From Rutstroemia sp. NJR-2017a BVV2 (taxonomy: Eukaryota; Ascomycota; Leotiomycetes; Helotiales; Rutstroemiaceae), in contig NJPS01000054.1 of NCBI GenBank assembly GCA_002946415.1, positions 310,001-374,000 on the forward strand: a stretch of 64,000 nt of DNA, given 5' to 3'. The position numbers and the translations under genes were made by a program. The first letter of the stretch is position 1. Each line of letters begins with the position of its first letter. Under the pieces are notes generated by a model. That model did no database searches, was not told the DNA's origin, and saw only the letters and a program-made list of their open reading frames with translations. This document shows, piece by piece, positions 12,183-21,360 of the stretch.

Positions 12183-13028
12183 ATGAAGAACATCAAGACA
12201 GAGATTATCGACACAACGAAGCAAATCGGTGATCTAGTCGACTGGCTCATTTTGCGCCATGCATCGCCAGAGACGTACAAGCCGACCATGTACATCGATC
12301 TCGAAGGCATAGACCTCTGCCGGGAGGGCTCCCTTTCAATCTTCACCCTTCTAATTGACACGGGGATCCCAACTACCCGCGTCTATCTTATCGATGTATA
12401 TTCGCTGGGTCCGCAAGCGTTCAATACTACTGGTATCCAATCGAAGACTCTCAAGGATATCCTGCAGGACGAAAAGATCCCAAAAGTCTTCTTCGATGTT
12501 CGCAATGACTCGGATGCTTTATTCGCACATTTTGGCGTGGCACTGCAGGGAGTGGAGGATGTTCAGCTTATGGAGAGTGCTACGAGGACGACCACGAGGT
12601 CGAGGAAGTACTTAAACGGTCTAGCCAAGTGCGTTGAGAAGTGCGTTCCATATGATAGCGACCTGACGAGCTGGAAGCTGGCGAAAGAGAAAGGAGAGCG
12701 AATGTTTAAGGCTGAACATGGTGGTTCGTGCGAGATTTTCAATCAGCGCCCGATCCCCGACGATATCATCTCGTACTGTGTTGGTGATGTCCAGTACCTC
12801 CCTATGCTATGGGACAAATTCCGGTGGAAGACCAACAGGTGGCGAGACTTGGTTAATGACGCAACAAAGCAGCGCGTCGCGGCGTCTCAGAAACCGGAGT
12901 ACCTGCCCCACGGGCCAAATAGGACGTTAGCTCCATGGAATACCGACCAAAATAGAAGATTGGACGAGTGGAATTACGTCCCTCCTCGTGACTACCTCAA
13001 GATGATTACTTCAATGAAGATTGCTTAG
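12183..13028 (+). CDS. RNase D / EXD-like 3'-5' exonuclease domain protein, frameshifted C-terminus
   Basis: The frame from the ATG at 12183 encodes 281 aa. It carries the DEDD exonuclease pattern: YIDLEG (Asp39, Glu41), FFDVRNDSDAL, and YCVGDVQYLPMLW (the YxxxD motif), as in the DnaQ/RNase D and EXD families of nucleic-acid-trimming enzymes. The substrate is unknown. The frame stops at 13028 after DYLKMITSMKIA. Another frame, open from 12992 to 13108, encodes an acidic Trp/Tyr tail beginning DDYFNEDCLDDDW and ending TRADWQGPPS, the kind of ending I associate with full-length fungal relatives. A one-base indel near 12988-13000 would therefore explain the short C-terminus. The catalytic domain is intact, so the gene may still work. 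The neighbouring HET gene is also damaged. Confidence 0.8.
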   Translation: MKNIKTEIIDTTKQIGDLVDWLILRHASPETYKPTMYIDLEGIDLCREGSLSIFTLLIDTGIPTTRVYLIDVYSLGPQAFNTTGIQSKTLKDILQDEKIPKVFFDVRNDSDALFAHFGVALQGVEDVQLMESATRTTTRSRKYLNGLAKCVEKCVPYDSDLTSWKLAKEKGERMFKAEHGGSCEIFNQRPIPDDIISYCVGDVQYLPMLWDKFRWKTNRWRDLVNDATKQRVAASQKPEYLPHGPNRTLAPWNTDQNRRLDEWNYVPPRDYLKMITSMKIA

Positions 13029-13596
13029 ATGACGACTGGGACGACGGCCGAGGTGACGATGATTATGAAGACTGGACGAGGGCGGACTGGCAAGGCCCTC
13101 CGTCCTAGTCAAGGCGCCATGCAAAAATTGAATCTGATGATGGGTCAAGAAATGAATCTGTTCTGCAGAGCTTAAATTAGCAACTCTTCCATGGAAGAGA
13201 TGCTAAGACGGAAGGAAGACGCAGTTCATGATTTCTGAGACACTACGATAGAAAAATAGCATCAGTTTTCCATTTTCAATCTTCATACGTTTTATTGATT
13301 TAAGTACAGGCATTTCATTCTGTGTAGCTCCCGTCTTCGTCCTTGCGAAAATGAGCTTGCAGTTGACTGGATCAAGTGAACTGGAAAGTCGTCGAGCGGA
13401 AAGGTCCCTAACCAAGTATTAGTTTCAGAGTGTTCGGCCTGGGACACCTACAGAGTGCTCACTTCTTCTTGTTTCCTTTCTCTTCAGCAGGAAGAGTTCT
13501 AAAGATGCATGCTCCCTCTCCATCCGTAATCCCCAGCGAGCATCAACGCCTGGAGCCGACACCAAACCCCTCTTATTTTCCACCATTAAGTCCAGT
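13029..13596. other. Intergenic, contains the out-of-frame exonuclease tail
   Basis: Bases 13029-13108 hold the out-of-frame acidic C-terminal tail of the exonuclease gene. The remainder is probably the 3' flanks of that gene and of the convergent gene ending at 13597. Nothing else was seen. Confidence 0.5.
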
Positions 13597-14418
13597 CTAA
13601 CACTCGAGAAAATTCGGCAGACTTTTGGCCTGAACCCCAGATCTCACACGAACATTGGTCGTCTCTCCACAAACCTTTTGTAAGCTGGACTGTCCTTGAG
13701 CAGGTTTAAGCTGGCTTTCTTTGGTCCATGTTCCGGCGATGTAGGAACCAAGAGATTTTCCGCACGTGCTTTCACCTGTGGCTTCTGCTCCGGTGTCTGC
13801 ATCGGGGTTTGTTGAATCTGCACTGGCTTCCGATTCGGTTCTCTCACTTGAAGACTGTTCTTCATACTCATATGTCAAAAATAGGAATTTAAAAGGCGTC
13901 AGAAGCGAGTGTATACTTACAGGAAACTGAACAGGATTCTCTGCTCCATCATCTGACAAGTTCACGTTCTTGATTCTCTCCATCGCAGGAAGCGATCTCT
14001 TTCCTTCGAGATGATCTATGTATAGACCGAGAACCACCATGTCGATCCTCAACTTCCCTTCGAAATACTGCTTGCACTCATTGACTTGGTCTAGGAGACT
14101 AGTAGGACCGTCTTGTTTCCAGAATATGAGCTGAGCCTCCAAGGCTGCGATGCTCTCGATGCTTTTGATGGCTTTCGCAATGACCATTTCTGTAGCTTCG
14201 ATGAGGAATGACTGGTCCAAGTTTGGTTCTTTTGGTCCTCCTGCGGTGAGTTCGAGTAGTTGCTTGAGATCCATGACCTTGTTCCAGGTGTTGATGACTT
14301 GTTCTGAGGCTTCTTTGAGGGTTTGAACGGGAGGAATAATCTCACTTGACGGATCGATTCTTTTCCGACCCTCAGAGTCCTCTGATTTGAACATTTTGAC
14401 TGGAATTCTGGAATGCAT
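13597..14418 (-). CDS. Uncharacterised helical protein with acidic Ser/Thr tail
   Basis: I do not recognise this protein. The ATG at 14418 opens a frame to 13597. A good intron lies at 13920-13867 (54 nt, donor GTAAGT, branch CTGAC, acceptor TATGAG). Because 54 is a multiple of three, the frame stays open through it, and splicing gives 255 aa rather than 273. The segment that would be translated without splicing is hydrophobic and out of character with its surroundings. Residues 1-165 are predicted by eye to be mostly amphipathic helix (for example ASEQVINTWNKVMDLKQLLEL). After the intron comes a low-complexity stretch rich in Ser, Glu, Asp, Thr and Ala. No signal peptide or membrane segment is visible. 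Its 3' end converges on the exonuclease gene. Confidence 0.6.
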   Translation of the reverse strand: MHSRIPVKMFKSEDSEGRKRIDPSSEIIPPVQTLKEASEQVINTWNKVMDLKQLLELTAGGPKEPNLDQSFLIEATEMVIAKAIKSIESIAALEAQLIFWKQDGPTSLLDQVNECKQYFEGKLRIDMVVLGLYIDHLEGKRSLPAMERIKNVNLSDDGAENPVQFPVSIHSLLTPFKFLFLTYEYEEQSSSERTESEASADSTNPDADTGAEATGESTCGKSLGSYIAGTWTKESQLKPAQGQSSLQKVCGETTNVRVRSGVQAKSLPNFLEC

Positions 14419-14960
14419 AATTGGGTGTACTGAGAGAAAGGATGTTTAGAATTCCTGCAAGTGAATCAAAAGCAAATATATGATACTCGTGATGGAAAAT
14501 GATACCTATGATTGAAGTTGTTGTGAGATGGTCTTCCCACTCGGAAAGAAGTCATCATAAACAACTCAGTTGTAGAATCTAAAGTCGTAACTTCCATATC
14601 TAGGAAATTGACGCTCCGACTGAGGTTGAACAATATGGAAAGGGTGTCTGCGCGTGAATAGGTTTTGTGGACGGTGGCTTATTTCACAAGACACCTCATT
14701 GGTCGATACCCACAGAGCTTTACATGACTAAGCCGAGCTATAGTGGGCTGGCTGCGAGGAATAATTATTTTGTGCTGATGTCGTCAGTGATCATATTGGT
14801 CGTCGATGTCACACACAATCGACTGTTTTGCTACAAGTCACCATTAACCATTGAGTTTCGTTTTCGAGGGGAATTCAATTGTTGAGATCAACGAGCTCAC
14901 ACACTTTACCGTCACTCCTCTTGCAATCCTATCCAATTCACATCCGCCGCTCCCCGCATC
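14419..14960. promoter_or_regulatory. Divergent promoter region between unknown gene and BolA gene
   Basis: 542 bp between two genes transcribed outward. No clear TATA box or repeated motif was seen; the short frames inside are not convincing. Confidence 0.4.
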
Positions 14961-15482
14961 ATGGACAGAACGGCAACAACCGGCCTCCGCCATTGTCTGC
15001 GATTAAGACAGAGCATTCAGACCTCGAGATTAAGCTCCAGATCCTCCAAACTGCACACTTCCGCCGCGTGTTCCCAATCCAAGACAATCCACCACCCATC
15101 CCTCGCCCGACCACAGCCCTTCCCCTCCTTCATCCGCCGCTCCTATAGCTCCTCGTCCGAATCCACAATCCAAGGCACAATCGGCCTCGGCGCATCCGGC
15201 GTAGCATCCGAAGCGGCGCGCGCGGCTGAAGCTCTTCAAGCGCCCGATCATCTCGACGAAGCGGAGCGCAGAATATGGGATAAATTAAATACGGAGCTGC
15301 AGCCAGAGAAACTGTCCGTGCAGGATGTTAGCGGTGGTTGTGGAAGCATGTATGCGATTGATGTTGTGAGTAGACAGTTCAAGGGGATGAATATGTTGAA
15401 GCAGCAGAGGCTGGTGAATAAGGTGCTAGGAGAGGAGATTAAGGGGTGGCATGGTGTGCAGTTGAGTACGAAGGCGCCCTGA
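14961..15482 (+). CDS. Mitochondrial BolA-like protein (Bol3/Aim1 type)
   Basis: A single exon of 173 aa from the ATG at 14961. The first 80-90 residues are rich in Arg, Ser and Thr with almost no acidic residues, and look like a mitochondrial targeting sequence (CLRLRQSIQTSRLSSRSS). Residues about 105-171 form a BolA domain: LSVQDVSGGCGSMYAIDVVS, then FKGMNMLKQQRLVNKVL, then IKGWHGVQLSTKAP. The invariant Cys of GGCGSMY is typical of the BolA3 class, which works with monothiol glutaredoxin and NFU-type carriers to deliver Fe-S clusters to mitochondrial enzymes. The position often occupied by RHR or QHR in BolA proteins reads QQR here. Function is assigned from the family; mitochondrial location is inferred from the N-terminus. 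Confidence 0.88.
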   Translation: MDRTATTGLRHCLRLRQSIQTSRLSSRSSKLHTSAACSQSKTIHHPSLARPQPFPSFIRRSYSSSSESTIQGTIGLGASGVASEAARAAEALQAPDHLDEAERRIWDKLNTELQPEKLSVQDVSGGCGSMYAIDVVSRQFKGMNMLKQQRLVNKVLGEEIKGWHGVQLSTKAP

Positions 15483-15966
15483 TGAGGGGTGGTGAATGGG
15501 TTGTAGAGGTTTTGTTTGGAAATGGGATGCGATTAGGATGACAGTGTGGGCAGCATTGGGGATATGAACGGTATGGGCCGGGCAAATCGGACGCCTGAGA
15601 GTATGGGGCTGTATATCTTAATTGTTGGGGATATAGACGACCGGATGTGGATGACATGGGAAACGACTAAGAATAACGAATGAAGACATCAATGATCTTT
15701 CATGCAGCATTTGGACAGATCCACATACAAAACGGAGGAATAATCTGAGGTTGTTGGTTGAGCGTTCGCATACCATCTTCGACCTTGTTGACGTTCATCG
15801 GGGAATCTGGTAATTCTTGGGCTTCTATAGTTATTCAGGGCGATGGGGCTGCGCATGGCCCAGATATGACTTGGTGGAATGGACTACCCGTGGTGCGTTG
15901 GGTGCATTGGGTGCATTGGGTGCATTGGGTGCATTGGGTGCATTGGTCAAAGTTTTATATTTCAGA
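15483..15966. other. Convergent intergenic region with 9-bp tandem repeat
   Basis: Lies between the BolA stop and the epimerase stop, so both 3' ends meet here. It contains the GGTGCATTG array at 15892-15945; nothing else was recognised. Confidence 0.6.
15892..15945. repeat. Six tandem copies of GGTGCATTG
   Basis: One variant unit (GGTGCGTTG, 15892-15900) is followed by five identical 9-bp units at 15901-15945. A 9-bp unit keeps frames open and generates an artificial WVH-repeat translation. The array ends 21 bp from the stop codon of the epimerase gene, within its likely 3' UTR. Confidence 0.95.
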
Positions 15967-16950
15967 TTACCCCTCCAATCCGTCCACATAATCTTTCACA
16001 GCCTGTTCAAAACCTCTATCTGGCTTGAACCCCAACTGGAATGCGAAAGTGTTATCATATTCCGTGCCCCAGCTTCTCAGAATCTTCTCCATCCCTTCAT
16101 CACTCTCCTCCCTAATTAACTTCAGTTTCTCCTCGCCCCCAACCTTCACCAACGCGTCCATCATCTCTTGCACACTTGCCCCCTCTCCTGGTAAGTTCAC
16201 CACCCGTCTGTGCTTATCGACCCCGCTCAAATCCATATCCATCCCAATACACAGATTTTCCACCAGCGTCCGCGGACTACACATCCAACTCCTAAATTCC
16301 CGATCAACAATCGGTATCACACATTCTTGCCCCGCCATCGGCTCGCGTATCATCCCGCTCAAAAACGAACTCGCGGCTTGTGTTGGCTTTCCCGGTCGTA
16401 CGCTAATGGTCGGGAATCGCAGACACAACGCGTCGATGTAGCCTTTCCTCGTGTAGTCTTGAATCATTGTCTCACAGGCAAGCTTTTGTGCTCCATAGGA
16501 TCCTTCGGGTGTGGGATGTGTTTGCTCGGATATTTTTGCCGGGAGAGGTCGTCCGTAGACGGCGAGGGAGGATGCATAGATTACTCTGATAGGTTTGTTC
16601 TCGGGTTTGATAGAGGATGTGGTGCGGAGAGCTTCAAGGAGGGAGAGCGTGGAGTGTAGGTTCACTCGTAGGCCGAGTGGAAAATCGTTCTCAGATCCGG
16701 ATGACATTATGCCGTGGAAGATAAAGATGGTATCAATGCGTCCAGCAGCTTCGAGTAGGGAGGCGAGCGACGAAGGATCGCAAAGATCCGCTTTTATACA
16801 TTTTGCGTTCTCTGGGTGTGCAGCTTTTGGGCTAACCGTGGGTTCAAATATATCTGTGAGGATGACCTTGTTTGTCGAAGACGACAGTAGGTGGGTAGCT
16901 AGAAGTTGGCCAATGAAGCCTCCTGCTCCAGTGATGAGAATCGTAGGCAT
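15967..16950 (-). CDS. NAD-dependent epimerase/dehydrogenase (DenD-like short-chain reductase)
   Basis: A single exon of 327 aa from the ATG at 16950. It is an extended short-chain dehydrogenase: the N-terminal nucleotide-binding motif GAGGFIG is at residues 8-14, an acidic residue after the second strand (LTDIFEP) favours NAD, and the catalytic pair is YGAQK (Tyr152, Lys156) with the upstream YASSLAVYG serine region. The pattern HGIMSSGSENDFPLGLRVN and the sequence around PGKPTQAASSF resemble D-erythronate dehydrogenase (DenD) and related fungal sugar-acid epimerase-type enzymes. The exact substrate cannot be given from sequence. No targeting signal is seen, so a cytosolic protein is likely. 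A palindromic TATA box lies about 55 bp upstream. It is convergent with the BolA gene. Confidence 0.88.
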   Translation of the reverse strand: MPTILITGAGGFIGQLLATHLLSSSTNKVILTDIFEPTVSPKAAHPENAKCIKADLCDPSSLASLLEAAGRIDTIFIFHGIMSSGSENDFPLGLRVNLHSTLSLLEALRTTSSIKPENKPIRVIYASSLAVYGRPLPAKISEQTHPTPEGSYGAQKLACETMIQDYTRKGYIDALCLRFPTISVRPGKPTQAASSFLSGMIREPMAGQECVIPIVDREFRSWMCSPRTLVENLCIGMDMDLSGVDKHRRVVNLPGEGASVQEMMDALVKVGGEEKLKLIREESDEGMEKILRSWGTEYDNTFAFQLGFKPDRGFEQAVKDYVDGLEG

Positions 16951-18110
16951 GGTGATATGTCGATTGTCCTACAAAGTGTTGAACGCAGAGACTTATCAAG
17001 TCTTTATATAAACGTGCTACAGTTCATATATTTCCGCAGGATATTGTGACGTGATGTTGTTCGGAAGAGCTGGCACCGAGCTCACATGTGCTGTGTAAGA
17101 CTTTCTTGTGGCGACGATACAACCTGCTTGACTCGGGACAGTTTCCTCAATTCTCAACGCTTTCACTAGACTCTCCTTCTTGCTTTCTTAGGTAATTGAC
17201 TGTTTTGAAGTGAAGTTGTAAGTAATTGATTAAGATGGAGAGGCGCTGCTCATGTCATATCAGGAAGTGCGCCCCCGCTCCCCCACTATTGCACCAAATT
17301 ACCCCGCGTTGGTGGGGCGGAAAAATTACCCAAGTTCCATCAACAAGGCTGCTTGCTGTACCAACCACATACAACGTCAAGGAGCTCCTATATTTTTACT
17401 GAACTCACATAACATCTGTGATACATGTCCTATATTTTTCACCATTTCCAAGTGCTATTGCCGGGAGTGCAACTCCGATCAACGACCTTGTTTTAACCGA
17501 TCCGTCGGCAAACAGTAGTGCCGCTGCTTCATCCAGAGATAAGGGGCACTGGAGCGTTATTACATACCCAGGAACTTGCGGTCTGGCTGGCAGAGCGAGA
17601 GTTGGTGGGCCCATCTTGAAACAACGACTATGAGAATCTTCCCAGTTAGCCACTTAGGATAAAACTGTGTTCTTCGGTCGAGTGGCCGTGGCTGCCTATA
17701 TTGGGCGGACAAGTTCTCCGGCCATATTCTATGTCTGGGAAAACACGAACCTCAACCTCCCTCTTGTTATAATCACCGAGCAAGCCTTCAGAGTGTGTCG
17801 ACCGTAGCTGGTTCATAGACTTACTCTGCCGATTTTGCTCTACCAAACGTACATAGAGTTACATATTTTAACGGCGTGGCCTCCCAGAAGGTAGTGATTT
17901 CCCTGTTATTTTCGTAAATAATGATATATCCTCAGAACTCACCGCGGAAGACCTTCCGGATATTGGGCTATCTCGAAACATAGATATTATCAGTGCTCTA
18001 TCACTTCATGAACCTAAAGATGTATCTGAATCGGCTTGCCAACAGAATTGGCTCTGAAGCCAGTCATATCAACATCTGGCCACAAGCATGATGCGTGGTG
18101 AACCAGGATG
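16951..18110. other. Intergenic region, no gene seen
   Basis: It begins with the epimerase promoter (TATA box at 17003-17012). No credible coding frame or RNA gene was found in the rest. Confidence 0.5.
17003..17012 (-). promoter_or_regulatory. TATA box of epimerase gene
   Basis: TTTATATAAA, palindromic, about 55 bp upstream of the epimerase ATG (16950) on the minus strand. Confidence 0.55.
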
Positions 18111-18118
18111 TATATAAA
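18111..18118 (+). promoter_or_regulatory. TATA-like box upstream of possible relic gene
   Basis: TATATAAA, 137 bp before an ATG at 18255, followed by an A/C-rich leader (18150-18180) that looks like a fungal transcription start region. Confidence 0.35.
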
Positions 18119-18254
18119 CGATACTGTTCACAGTCATGTTTACTCCTTCCCAAAAAAACAAACACAACAGCATACAGCATCTCATCATTAAGTCCTGTTA
18201 TTCTCTTTACCTTCTTATCGTTCGGCTACAGCGAGCTTCCGAAAAGATCGGATC

Positions 18255-18611
18255 ATGCCAAGTGGATCCGATGACAGAGTGAAAGCTGGCAAAGACGCCA
18301 TTGAGCAGACGAACAACGGATTCCATAAAGTTAGGGTGGAGAAAGAGAAGAAGGATACGCGGTAAGATGCTGTAGAAACTCTGAAATCAGCAAGTGGCAA
18401 CCGAGGAGTAGCGAAATAGAAACGAGAAGCACAGCAGGAGAAGGAACGTTTTGATGCTAAGAAAGGACTAGCAGAAGTTCGAGCGGCTGATCAGACAAGG
18501 AAGAAGAAAGTGAAAGAGGACGATTGGAGAAATTGGGAGGATATTGGAGGCTCAGTAAAGAAGGAGAGAAGAGTTGATCGAGTTTCTTTGACCGGGTGGA
18601 CCGTACGGTAG
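18255..18611 (+). pseudogene. Possible relic of a small Lys/Glu-rich protein gene
   Basis: I do not recognise it. An ATG at 18255 opens a hydrophilic frame (MPSGSDDRVKAGKDAIEQTN) up to TAA at 18363. The same frame resumes after a second stop (TAG at 18417) as a charged, probably coiled-coil stretch (KREAQQEKERFDAKKGLAEV) to a TAG ending at 18611. A good donor (GTAAGA, 18362) and an AATAG acceptor (18419) bracket both stops, but the 58-nt intron would shift the frame. The upstream TATA box and leader argue a gene once existed here. The reading is weak; random frames are the alternative. Confidence 0.28.
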
Positions 18612-20060
18612 ATAATAGGTGGAAACAGAAATTTAAAGTCGGAGTTCGCATTTTGCTTCGGAATATGATAGTTCTCATGTTCATTTATGTCTACAGCGAA
18701 CACCTAAGGGTTTGGCTCAAGAATTGTCCTCTATGTATATATATCTCGTCGATCTAATTCAGTTGGGTCCAAAAAGACGCTGGGAGCTTTTTGTGCAATT
18801 TGCCGTTCCTCGGCCTAACTCCTCACAGCATCGAAGTCCTTACGTTTATGTTTTGTATTGAAGTCCAAATCTGGACAGGGACATATTGGAATGAGGGCGA
18901 GTCTTTCCTACGATGCCAGTATCCACCGTACACATCAGTTGTTGACGAATAATGTCCATACACTGAGCTAGGACCTGTCAGCAACTTGGTATTATACACA
19001 CCATCCCAAGTAGTAGACTCACAGATATGCATCTTCAAGACCTCTATTTCATTGACCATTAATCGTCACCAAAATTTGAATTACTTACAGTACTCACACA
19101 TATCTTGGACAAGTGCGATTCGACTATTTGCTGTGCGTCGGATTCGAGAATTTTGTTCGGATCCGTAGATGATATCCTGGTACGCATTTTAGGTGCTTTG
19201 ATGATTGAAAGAGATCAGATGATGGAGAGGAGAAGAGGCAGAACAAAAATAGCCTGCCTTGTGAATCGCTATGATCGGATATTGGCAAAATATTACTTTC
19301 CTTGACTCGTGGATGATAAAATGTTTCGCTACTGAGTTATTGACGTCTAAGATGGCGAAGAGGATAATACAATGTGCGATGCAGAGGTTACCTATGTTAT
19401 TTTTCAAATTCTAGAAAGATCTAGTTGTGGCCGCTGTTATCGAGCTGAAAGTCTCATCACTGAACAACTCTTCTTCTCTCAACTCCAAACTGACAATCAT
19501 AACAAACGACCATATACTCACCCGCGGAACTTCTATGGGGATTTAGCTTTCGTACTTCCCCCAGATCTAGCATTCCCAGAGCGTACGACCTATCTCGGAT
19601 GCCTGTTCCACCATGCAACAAGTTGTGAATCGTGATGCAGTATCGTGAAACGAAGCCCTAGAACGGTCAAAAAACAAGTGAGAGGCCTTAAATACACAGG
19701 ATATGCATGTGCTATCTGAACTAGCAACTCTGATCACGAAGCACGAAGGTGCATGAATCGTCACATACTCGTACAAACCTACCTTGTCGTCACCGTTTGA
19801 TGTTGTGTACCACGCCGTCTCTTACCACGTAGAACGATGACTAGCGATAAATCGTCTGTTATACGTGAATCTGCTACGGTCAAAACTCTGATTTCTGGGA
19901 ATCTGTCACTTCTCTCATCAGGAACTTCTCCTCGTGTCCACAATATCTATAAATCCTACTGCTGTGTAAGTAAGATGTCGCCACTAGCGTCCTATCCACA
20001 ACTGCACCTATGTTTTCATCTTCAATCGTTCGTCTCATAGTAGTCGCCCTTCTCCGGCAC
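18612..20060. other. Gene-free stretch
   Basis: Mixed-composition sequence with many short frames but no protein-like one. The last part is the upstream flank of the small secreted protein gene. Confidence 0.45.
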
Positions 20061-20070
20061 TATATATATA
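20061..20070 (+). promoter_or_regulatory. TATA box of the small secreted protein gene
   Basis: TATATATATA, about 140 bp upstream of the ATG at 20205, followed by a C/A-rich leader. Confidence 0.5.
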
Positions 20071-20204
20071 CAGTTATCCTATCCATTCCATCCTTTACTC
20101 TACATCAGCATCCTCATCCATTCCAACACCCTCATCAACTAAACTACCATTCTTTCAGCAAACAAACAACCTCATTACAAACGCATCAGACCTCCTCACC
20201 CAAG

Positions 20205-20444
20205 ATGCATCTCTTCTCCGTCCAATCCCTCACACTCCTCCTCACTCTTACCACATCCGCCATAGCAGGCCATCTCGAGTTCGCTGCTAGCGAGCCAGTC
20301 ATCTCAACAACGACCTCGACCTCAACTTCAACCGCTACATCAACAACGACGACCACCAAAACCTCGGTGGGGTATGCGGCGTATGGCGATTATGGAAATT
20401 ATGGGAGGTATGGAAGCTATGGTAGTTATAAAAAGAAGAATTGA
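20205..20444 (+). CDS. Small Tyr/Gly-rich secreted protein
   Basis: A single exon of 79 aa from the ATG at 20205. Residues 1-21 form a standard signal peptide (MHLFSVQSLTLLLTLTTSAI, then AG). The mature part has three blocks. A short acidic start (HLEFAASEPV) is followed by a Ser/Thr tract of about 25 residues likely to be O-mannosylated. The C-terminus is built from a YG-x repeat (DYGNYGRYGSYGSY) ending in KKKN. It has no cysteines and no dibasic Kex2 site before the repeat, so it does not fit typical effector or dikaritin precursor patterns. I cannot name the family. The TATA box, leader and clean signal peptide support a real gene. It lies tail-to-tail with the laccase gene about 0.9 kb away. 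Confidence 0.65.
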   Translation: MHLFSVQSLTLLLTLTTSAIAGHLEFAASEPVISTTTSTSTSTATSTTTTTKTSVGYAAYGDYGNYGRYGSYGSYKKKN

Positions 20445-21360
20445 GGGGTGGGAGTTTGGGGGGTGATGGGGAAGGAGAGTATGCAGGTGGGATGACGGGG
20501 AAAGAGAGGAGAGGAGAAAAGGAGGGAAGGGGGAAGGATTGGGTGGGTGTGAATGGATTAGAACGAGATGTGTGATTCGACACCAAGGCTCGTTGACCAT
20601 GTGAAAAAAATCATCATTATCGAATTTTTGCTGGGGCTGAACAGTAGATTTGCATATCTAGTCGGAGGGGACTGATTCCATTTCGTTCAGGTGGAAGTGT
20701 CGTCTGGCTTGGGTCTTTCTTGTTAATTGGAAAGGGAAAAGGGGACAGAGAGAGGGGTGTAAGGTTCTGCGTGCAGTTTAAAAGACGAGGAGTTTGAGGC
20801 GATGTGCTTGTTTGTGGTAGTAGAAGACGAATATCTCATTAGAGGAATTTTTGTCACTGACTGAATGCCGAATTGTTAGATAACATATTTGGGATGACCT
20901 GATAATCGACACTTACCATTATGCTTCGCTATGCATAGAATGCAAATATTATCCTGCAAAATTATATGTCAAACAGCGAGCACGAGATTGAGCCAACATC
21001 GTATATTGTATCTAAAGACCAAAATAAACATCGCATCCTGAACCCCACAAAGTAACCAAAACAACCCATAATCTGCTTTCTACTAGGAAAGGCAAAATTG
21101 CAACCCCAAAATCAACCCCTAAACCAACCCCTAAAAGCACAACCCAAGAGACCCGGTTCTTAAGAGAAGACAACCCCAAAAACTCAAACTGTAAGCAAAT
21201 AAAGACAACAAAAAAGCGAATCGTGTAATCAGAGCCTCAAATCAGTCGATCGAACCAAAGAAAAGGAAACAAGAAAAGAAGAAAGATAAAAGTAGCCTAA
21301 ACGAGTGACGAGAAATAGCCTCCAGCAATACTTGTTTTTCCGCCTGTCATCACATCTCCT
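20445..21360. other. Convergent intergenic region
   Basis: Between the small secreted protein and the laccase stop codon. The first 150 bp are G-rich and the rest is A-rich; it probably holds both 3' UTRs. No gene is seen. Confidence 0.5.

Noticed and set aside
12080..12361. 93-aa minus-strand frame over the exonuclease start
   Set aside because: Overlaps a well-supported gene in antisense and has no HET-like N-terminal similarity, so it is not used as a missing HET exon.
15758..15991. Frame encoding repeated Trp-Val-His
   Set aside because: Artefact of translating the 9-bp GGTGCATTG array.
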